Source: CAZLLE01 sp964560425 (GTDB lineage: Bacteria > Campylobacterota > Campylobacteria > Campylobacterales > QNZT01). Taken from it: DNA of 19,315 bases. Numbering within the stretch: position 1 is the stretch's first letter; each line of letters opens with the position of its first letter. Both the position numbers and the translations under genes were made by a program. The notes under the pieces are model-generated. The model was not told where the DNA came from, did no database searches, and saw only the letters and a list, made by a program, of their open reading frames with translations. The DNA is taken from positions 1 through 19,315 of the forward strand of contig CAZLLE010000047.1 of assembly GCA_964560425.1 (NCBI GenBank), given 5' to 3'. Positions 14,855-19,315 of this stretch are shown one piece after another.

Positions 14855-14884
14855 TGCTTAAGAAACTAAAATAAAGGTTAACTT

Positions 14885-15259
14885 ATGCATTATCAAGTTT
14901 TAAAAAATTTTATTACAGAGCGTGTAAGAAAAAATGATATTTTTGTACCTACTGCAATTTTATTTCTTGTAAAAAATGAGGGCAAAGGAACAAAAAAAGA
15001 GATCTCAAGGCTTGCCTATATATTTGATTATAAGTTTGACCTTGAACATTATGATACAATCATAGATAAATTGGTATCTACAATTTTAGAAGATTATAAT
15101 ATTATTAAAAAAGATGGAGAGTCTTATACTCTTACAACTTGGCCACTTAAAGAGAGAGAGATTGAAGATATTATAAACCTTTGTGCAAAAGTCTCAAATG
15201 GATTCTTCTCTCTATCAAATCATGGCAAAAAGCAGATTATCAAAGAGCATACGACTTAG
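14885..15259 (+). CDS. Uncharacterised small cytosolic protein, possible winged-helix domain
   Basis: Encodes 124 residues with no signal or membrane segment. AAAGG lies 7 bases before the ATG. The segment NEGKGTKKEISRLAYIFDYK, then a helix (HYDTIIDKLVSTILED), then IIKKDGESYTLTTWPL with a beta-hairpin-like YTL, looks like a winged helix-turn-helix. The tail LKEREIEDIINLCAKVSNGFF resembles the linker seen after such a domain in some restriction-type HNH proteins, but no nuclease domain is present. Function is unknown. It converges on the threonine dehydratase gene with a 4-base overlap. Confidence 0.65.
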   Translation: MHYQVLKNFITERVRKNDIFVPTAILFLVKNEGKGTKKEISRLAYIFDYKFDLEHYDTIIDKLVSTILEDYNIIKKDGESYTLTTWPLKEREIEDIINLCAKVSNGFFSLSNHGKKQIIKEHTT

Positions 15260-15266
15260 AGTCGTA
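15250..15266. terminator. Stem-loop spanning two overlapping convergent stop codons
   Basis: TACGACT (15250-15256), loop TAG (15257-15259), AGTCGTA (15260-15266). The loop is the stop codon of the rightward gene, and the leftward gene's stop (15256-15258) is in the same place. Short and without a U tract, it is a modest terminator candidate for both. Confidence 0.45.
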
Positions 15267-16476
15267 ACTCTTCATCAAACTTAAATCCCTCTTTGATTAG
15301 TCTATCTCTAATCTCTTGCTGATGAATAAGCCCTTTAGTCTCTAATGCCAAAGTTACATTTGCATCACCATAAGAGAGGGTAGTTGATATTCGATCATAA
15401 TCAATTTGCATAATATTTGCAGAGAGATCTCTAAATATATCCGTAAGCCCCATCAAAGCACCAGGCTTGTCAATGAGAGTTACAATCAACTTCATCTTTC
15501 TATGAGCCTTTATAAGACCCTTCTCTATGATTACTGAAAGCATTTGAACATCAATATTACCACCACTCAAAACAGTTACAATTTTGCTATGAGCATCAAA
15601 ATCAAATTTATGGTGCATCAAAGAGGCAACACCTACAGCACCACCACCCTCAACAACCAACTTCTGTTTTTCTAGTAAAAATAGAATTGCACTAGCAATC
15701 TCTTCATCATCTACTTCTACAATCTCATCTACCAAATCAATAATATAAGATAGATTTTTTTCATTTACATCTCTTACAGCAATACCATCAGCAATAGTTC
15801 TTACACTACTAGAGTGAATCGCTTTTTTAGCTTCAAATGACTCTTTCATAGCTCTTGCACCACTTGCAACTACACCAATAATACGAATATTAGGATTAAT
15901 CTGCTTGAATACAGAAGCCATTCCACTAATCAAACCACCTCCACCAATAGGAATTACAGCGATATCTAAATCATCTATATGTTCTAATATTTCAAGAGCT
16001 ACTGTACCTTGCCCAGCCATTACTTTTTCATCAGCAAAAGGGTGAATAAATGTCAGATCATTCTCTTTGGCATAATTTAGAGCAAACGCATAAGCCTCAT
16101 CATAATTATCACCCTTCAAAATCACTTTAGCACCAAGTGCTTGTGTATTTTGCACCTTTAAAAGAGGGGTTGATTCAGGCATTACAATAGTTGCAGGAAT
16201 ACCAAATTTATTGGCACTATATCCTACTCCTTGGGCATGATTACCCGCACTAGCAGCAATAACACCCAATGCCCTCTCCCTATCACTCAAAGAGGCAATT
16301 TTATTATAAGCACCTCTTAATTTATAGGCTCCTGTTAATTGTAAATTCTCTTTTTTCAAAAATATATCTGCACCACACTTTTGAGAAAGAAGTGGAGCAA
16401 AAGTAAAAGGAGTTTTAACACAAACCCCCTCTATAATTTTTTGAGCTCTTTTAACCTCATCTAAACTTATTGTCAC
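15256..16476 (-). CDS. ilvA: Threonine dehydratase (threonine ammonia-lyase) with ACT domain
   Basis: Encodes 406 residues. A PLP fold II catalytic domain (about 1-310) has the Schiff-base lysine K52 in LTGAYKLRGAYNK, SAGNHAQGVGYSA near 75 and the phosphate-binding GGGGLISG near 180. A C-terminal ACT domain (about 325-405) begins MKLIVTLIDKPGALMGLTDI. It deaminates threonine to 2-oxobutyrate, the first step to isoleucine. Its length and single ACT domain match the short form. The start is GTG, with GGGGA 9 bases before it inside the tail of the upstream gene. It follows the CoA-binding protein gene by 3 bases. Confidence 0.93.
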   Translation of the reverse strand: MTISLDEVKRAQKIIEGVCVKTPFTFAPLLSQKCGADIFLKKENLQLTGAYKLRGAYNKIASLSDRERALGVIAASAGNHAQGVGYSANKFGIPATIVMPESTPLLKVQNTQALGAKVILKGDNYDEAYAFALNYAKENDLTFIHPFADEKVMAGQGTVALEILEHIDDLDIAVIPIGGGGLISGMASVFKQINPNIRIIGVVASGARAMKESFEAKKAIHSSSVRTIADGIAVRDVNEKNLSYIIDLVDEIVEVDDEEIASAILFLLEKQKLVVEGGGAVGVASLMHHKFDFDAHSKIVTVLSGGNIDVQMLSVIIEKGLIKAHRKMKLIVTLIDKPGALMGLTDIFRDLSANIMQIDYDRISTTLSYGDANVTLALETKGLIHQQEIRDRLIKEGFKFDEELRL

Positions 16477-16479
16477 TCT

Positions 16480-16905
16480 CTATAATCCCCTATGTTCAAC
16501 CATAATACATCTATTTTGTACTACTTTTAGTCCCAAATCTTCAGCTCTTTTGGCAGCAGAGTTATTTACAATACCTTTTTGAAGCCATAATACTTTTACA
16601 TCATCTCTTCTAGCAATTGCATCTACGATAGAATCTGCAACTGCTGGTTTTCTAAACATATTTACCATATCTATCTTCTCTTCTATCTCATCTAAAGAGC
16701 GATAAACCTTTTCTCCCAAAATAGTCTCCTCTTTTGGATAGATAGGAATTATTTTATATCCCTTCTGTTGTAAATATTTAGCCACCCTATGGCTATCTTT
16801 ATCCTCTTTTGGAGAAAGCCCTGGAACCGCAATAACTTTGACACTCTCAAAAATTTCTCTAAACTCATCTGGATTTGTATTTACTGTTGGAAATTCACAC
16901 TCCAT
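16480..16905 (-). CDS. CoA-binding domain protein (YccU-like)
   Basis: Encodes 141 residues forming one Rossmann-type CoA_binding_2 domain: VKVIAVPGLSPKEDKDSHRVAKYLQQKGY at the start, IIPIYPKEETILGEKVYRSL, IDMVNMFRKPAVADSIVDA, VLWLQKGIVNNSAAKRAEDLGL, and the terminal RCIMVEHRGL. These match the YccU/YneT family, whose members bind CoA-like ligands with no well defined enzyme activity. AAGGGGTGG is the ribosome site. It is first of two genes with ilvA, 3 bases apart, and has its own extended -10. A role related to CoA metabolism beside amino acid breakdown is inference. Confidence 0.85.
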   Translation of the reverse strand: MECEFPTVNTNPDEFREIFESVKVIAVPGLSPKEDKDSHRVAKYLQQKGYKIIPIYPKEETILGEKVYRSLDEIEEKIDMVNMFRKPAVADSIVDAIARRDDVKVLWLQKGIVNNSAAKRAEDLGLKVVQNRCIMVEHRGL

Positions 16906-16930
16906 TAACCACCCCTTATATATTTTGATT

Positions 16931-16939
16931 ATTATAACA
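16931..16939 (-). promoter_or_regulatory. Extended -10 promoter of the CoA-binding protein/ilvA operon
   Basis: On the minus strand TGTTATAAT reads from 16939 to 16931. The predicted +1 is 16924, giving a 19-nt leader, the same as for brnT and folD. It is back to back with the promoter of the gene at 17052. Confidence 0.5.
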
Positions 16940-17012
16940 AATAAGTACTAATACCCATTAAAGAAGCTACAAAAGTAAACAAAGTCTTTAATACTATCTT
17001 ATATTTTTATAG

Positions 17013-17018
17013 TATAAT
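17013..17018 (+). promoter_or_regulatory. -10 box of the tandem PilJ gene, overlapped by an inverted repeat
   Basis: TATAAT at 17013-17018 predicts +1 near 17025 and a 27-nt leader. AAGGAG (17038-17043) lies 8 bases before the ATG. An inverted repeat ATACTAT (16991-16997) / ATAGTAT (17009-17015) overlaps the -10 and could be an operator. Confidence 0.5.
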
Positions 17019-17051
17019 TTTAATTGAATTTTTAAACAAGGAGATTTTAAT

Positions 17052-17876
17052 ATGAGAAAATTACTTTCAGTTGTGGCTTTAGGAGCTTGTTTGAGTGTTG
17101 GCATACAAGTAGATGCTAGAGCAGATGCTCCAAGTGCTGTACAATCTAAACAACAAAGCGGTACTGTAATTAATCTTGCAGGTAAACAGAGAATGTTAAC
17201 TCAGAAAATGAGTAAAGAGGCTCTTTTTGTTGCAAAAGGTATAGATACAGAGAAGAATAAGGCAAATCTTGCAAAAACAGTTGCCCTTTTTGATAAAACA
17301 CTTAAAGGTCTTATTAATGGTGATAGTAGCCTTAATTTACCAAAAACCAAAAACAAAGAGATTCTAGCACAACTTCAAAAAGTTACTGACTTGTGGAAAA
17401 GTTTCAAAACTAAAATTGAAAAAAATGATCTTAAAGCAATAGCAAGTGAAAATATTCCACTTCTAAAAAACATGAATGCTGCTGTACAAATGTATGCAAA
17501 AGCTAGTGGATCAAAACTTGATCCAGCAATGGCAAAAACAATCAACCTTGCAGGTAAACAGAGAATGTTAACTCAGAAAATGACAAAAGAGTTACTTTTG
17601 GTTGCTAATGGTATAGACGCAGATGCAAATAAAGAGAATGCTAAAAAAACTGTAGCACTTTTTGAAAAGACATTAAATGATCTAATCAATGGTACTAAAG
17701 ATGATGGAATCAAAAAACAACTCGAAGTAGTAAAAAAACTTCTAGCAGAGTACAAACCAATTATTGCAAATGTAGATACTTCAAGCGAAGCACTTGAAAA
17801 AGCAAATAAATTGAACCTTCCTCTACTTAAAGAGATGAATAAAGCAGTAAAAATGTATGAGGCATCTATTAAATAG
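17052..17876 (+). CDS. Secreted tandem PilJ-like (type IV pili MCP N-terminal domain) protein
   Basis: Encodes 274 residues: a signal peptide (MRKLLSVVALGACLSVGIQV, probable cleavage near ARADA), then two modules 124 residues apart. Each begins with INLAGKQRMLTQKM (residues 40-53 and 164-177), followed by KE, a hydrophobic stretch, and GID, the PilJ box also related to the NarX/NarQ ligand region. There is no membrane anchor or output domain. C13 lies in a weak lipobox-like LGAC, but its early position favours ordinary cleavage. It is a paralogue of the gene at 4688-5581 with the same two-module plan, here under its own promoter and with a hairpin at its end. Ligand and partner unknown. Confidence 0.78.
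   Translation: MRKLLSVVALGACLSVGIQVDARADAPSAVQSKQQSGTVINLAGKQRMLTQKMSKEALFVAKGIDTEKNKANLAKTVALFDKTLKGLINGDSSLNLPKTKNKEILAQLQKVTDLWKSFKTKIEKNDLKAIASENIPLLKNMNAAVQMYAKASGSKLDPAMAKTINLAGKQRMLTQKMTKELLLVANGIDADANKENAKKTVALFEKTLNDLINGTKDDGIKKQLEVVKKLLAEYKPIIANVDTSSEALEKANKLNLPLLKEMNKAVKMYEASIK
17175..17583 (+). repeat. 37-base exact direct repeat inside the tandem PilJ gene (copies 17175-17211 and 17547-17583)
   Basis: Both copies start CTTGCAGGTAAACAGAGAAT and match at every base, including third codon positions, over 37 bases. They are 372 bases (124 codons) apart, one per PilJ module, and encode the LAGKQRMLTQKM core. The flanking module sequence is much less alike at DNA level. Confidence 0.9.
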
Positions 17877-17883
17877 ATTCCTA

Positions 17884-17911
17884 TTTTCACTCTCTTAATA
17901 GAGAGTGAAAA
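17884..17911. terminator. Strong convergent terminator hairpin
   Basis: Perfect 12-bp stem TTTTCACTCTCT (17884-17895), loop TAAT, AGAGAGTGAAAA (17900-17911). It lies between the end of the PilJ gene (17876) and the end of the leftward lipoprotein gene (17925) and can act for both strands. Confidence 0.75.
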
Positions 17912-17924
17912 ATAAGTTAAAAAT

Positions 17925-18566
17925 CTAATTAGTATCATTTGCCTTTTTTACACAAATAGTATAATATTCAACAGGACCATCAGCTGGAACATTAACCACA
18001 TTTTCTGTAATAATCTCTCTAGTACCTAAAAACAATACATCTCTAAAATCTGGATCTGATGTATTATTATCTGTGTTAATAGAAATAGAGCTACTCCATA
18101 TAGCTGAAGTATGTGTTGTCTCATTTGGCTTATCTGGATCTGGAGCAAATTTAGGTATAACTGTTTCATTAATAACTTTATCATCGCCACTTAAAAGAAG
18201 AAGAAGTTGATCTTTTGTAGGTAGTGTCCAACTACCATCACCATCTAACGCTTCACAATATTTTATGGCATTATCATAAGATGCTCTAATTGATGTTTCA
18301 TCTAAATTTTCAAATCTCACACCATCAATTACAGTAGTACCAAGAATTACTTCCGGAGTAGTTGTTTCATTTTGATCTACAGTAGTTGTACTGTTGTTTT
18401 CTGGAGTTGTACTGTTATTTTCCGGAACTGTACTGTTATTTTCTGGAATTACACTATTATTTTCTGGAACTACCACAGCAGGAGTCGTTTCATCACTACT
18501 ACTGCTACCACAACCAACAAACATCATTGAAGCTGCTACCATCGAAGTTATTAGAATTTTTTTCAT
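17925..18566 (-). CDS. Lipoprotein with N-glycosylation-sequon repeat linker and DUF1566-like domain
   Basis: Encodes 213 residues. The lipoprotein signal ends in FVGC (Cys19), followed by GSSSSDE. Residues 34-61 are four 7-residue repeats of PENNS(T/V)x, then DQNETTT. The bacterial sequon D/E-x-N-x-S/T is met at N44, N51, N58, N66 and N168. The folded part (about 76-208) has GDGSWTLPTKDQLLLL and a late CVKK, the W-x-LPT pattern of DUF1566/Lcl-type domains. The product should be an envelope-anchored display protein. An AAAGGA site precedes the ATG. A paralogous gene lies just upstream. Attachment of glycans is inference and needs a PglB-type transferase elsewhere in the genome. Confidence 0.78.
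   Translation of the reverse strand: MKKILITSMVAASMMFVGCGSSSSDETTPAVVVPENNSVIPENNSTVPENNSTTPENNSTTTVDQNETTTPEVILGTTVIDGVRFENLDETSIRASYDNAIKYCEALDGDGSWTLPTKDQLLLLLSGDDKVINETVIPKFAPDPDKPNETTHTSAIWSSSISINTDNNTSDPDFRDVLFLGTREIITENVVNVPADGPVEYYTICVKKANDTN
18384..18467 (-). repeat. Four tandem 21-base repeats encoding PENNSTx units
   Basis: On the plus strand the units read GTACTGTTATTTTCTGGAATT and close variants, starting 18384, 18405, 18426 and 18447. They differ at only a few positions. Because the unit is 21 bases, gain or loss of copies keeps the frame and changes the number of sequons. Confidence 0.85.
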
Positions 18567-18718
18567 ATATTTATCCTTTATTTTTCTAAACTGAACCGTA
18601 TCTTAACAGAGAAAGTATAAGTTTTTTCTTAAATAAAAAATAATTAAGTATTCATAGTTAAAAAAAAATTAGAAATTAAATTATTTAAATTGAGTGCTTA
18701 AAATAGTAACACTTGACA

Positions 18719-18747
18719 ATTTAGAAGTTTATAAAAAACTCCTAAAT
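18719..18747 (-). terminator. Terminator-like hairpin after the second lipoprotein-type gene
   Basis: Arms ATTTAGAAGTTT (18719-18730) and AAACTCCTAAAT (18736-18747) pair over 12 positions with one mismatch. It lies 36 bases beyond the stop of the gene at 18784 on the minus strand. The 217-base gap 18567-18783 otherwise holds AT-rich sequence and no gene that I can see. Confidence 0.5.
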
Positions 18748-18783
18748 CGCAAATGTAAAATATAACAATATTTAATAGATAAA

Positions 18784-19315
18784 TTACTGTTTAATACAAG
18801 TAAATAAAGCTTCTTCAGGTTGCCCTTTATCTATAGCAGTATAAGATATTTGAGCTGAACCAAGAGATCCATTACCTAAATATACTGTTTTATTCTCTAC
18901 ATTATAAAAAATTGCACTATGAAAAGCATCTACTGTACCTTCTGAAGGTAATACTTTTGCATCTACAACAAATTGAGGAGTAGTCTCATCAAATTTTCTT
19001 ACATCTTCAACAGTAGGAGTCATAATAGATAACAACTCTATTTGAGTTGGCAAAGCCCAAGTGGCATTAGGATTTTTTTCATCTTTAAAATTTTTACAAA
19101 AGTAATCCGCCTCTGCCCAAGTTCTCTTTGGATAAAAAGCTTCACTAAAACTACTGGTTGCATTATCATCTTTAAGTTCACTTGTCTGAATCACTAACCA
19201 ATCTCTATCTCCAATTGTTACTACTTGATCCACTGGTCTATTAGTTGTACCATCATCATGTAGACCATCTTTAATATTGTTACCTTTTTCTGGAGTGATA
19301 CCATTATTAGAGGCT
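18784..19315 (-). CDS. DUF1566-like envelope protein, paralogue of the 17925 lipoprotein (N-terminus outside window)
   Basis: The frame is open from the window end to the stop at 18784, giving 177 C-terminal residues. A GTG at 19233 is in frame but is internal: coding continues upstream through TNRPVDQVV to the edge. It carries WALPTQIELLSIM, matching the WTLPTKDQLLLLL of its neighbour, a following HSAIFY segment and a terminal TCIKQ, so the two are tandem paralogues with a DUF1566/Lcl-type domain. One bacterial-type sequon, DDNAT, is present. The N-terminal signal cannot be seen. Confidence 0.75.
   Translation of the reverse strand, partial: ASNNGITPEKGNNIKDGLHDDGTTNRPVDQVVTIGDRDWLVIQTSELKDDNATSSFSEAFYPKRTWAEADYFCKNFKDEKNPNATWALPTQIELLSIMTPTVEDVRKFDETTPQFVVDAKVLPSEGTVDAFHSAIFYNVENKTVYLGNGSLGSAQISYTAIDKGQPEEALFTCIKQ

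Noticed and set aside
18384..18467. Tandem 21-base repeats as a CRISPR or origin iteron array
   Set aside because: They are in frame inside a lipoprotein gene, have no spacers and encode a regular 7-residue unit.
18714..18735. TTGACA followed by TATAAA on the plus strand as a promoter
   Set aside because: The spacing is only about 10 bases, there is no rightward gene after it, and the sequence belongs to a terminator-like hairpin.
19231..19233. GTG as the start of the last gene
   Set aside because: The frame stays open upstream to the window edge with similar composition, and no ribosome site precedes the GTG; the gene is simply cut by the window.

Overview
The window looks like a chromosomal segment of a Campylobacterota (epsilonproteobacterial) genome, possibly near Sulfurovum or Sulfurimonas. 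The reasons are low G+C; the hemL / small secreted protein / folD / lepB block, which matches an order I recall from Campylobacter; flgF-flgG behind a sigma-54 type promoter; an RpoD with an acidic spacer; and a BrnT-type toxin gene. The genus is inference. No rRNA, tRNA, CRISPR array, insertion sequence or prophage gene was seen.

Layout. 1-147: the 3' end of an unidentified gene, overlapping by 4 bases a convergent gene for a small Cys/Gln-rich lipoprotein. 431-463: a perfect 14-bp palindrome between that gene and a divergent hotdog-fold gene. 1015-7204: eight same-strand genes read leftward: flgF, flgG, a secreted protein with two PilJ-like modules, a small c-type cytochrome, tex, a short asparaginase-like protein, a possible NifX-like protein and a CopD-like membrane protein. 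A sigma-54 promoter precedes flgF. An extended -10 box lies so close to tex that its mRNA may be leaderless. 7511-9334: rpoD behind a leader of about 160 nt. 9368-9902: a brnT-brnA toxin-antitoxin pair. 9939-12393: a leftward group of cytochrome c, hemL, an AtpZ/AtpI-like gene and a small membrane protein. 12499-14764: folD, lepB and a site-2 protease, tightly coupled. 14885-15259: an unrecognised small protein, tail to tail with a threonine dehydratase that follows a CoA-binding protein gene. 17052-17876: a second secreted tandem PilJ-like protein. 17925-19315: two related envelope proteins, the second cut by the window edge.

Much of the window is housekeeping: transcription (rpoD, tex), heme and folate synthesis (hemL, folD), protein export (lepB), flagellar rod (flgF, flgG) and amino acid metabolism. 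The unusual parts are in the envelope. Two free-standing secreted proteins are built from PilJ-like (NarX/PilJ sensor-type) modules, one next to a cytochrome c gene. A lipoprotein has a linker that reads as an array of bacterial (PglB-type) N-glycosylation sequons. Four genes (tex, brnT, folD and the CoA-binding protein) have TGnTATAAT extended -10 boxes; three of these predict 19-nt leaders, while tex predicts none.
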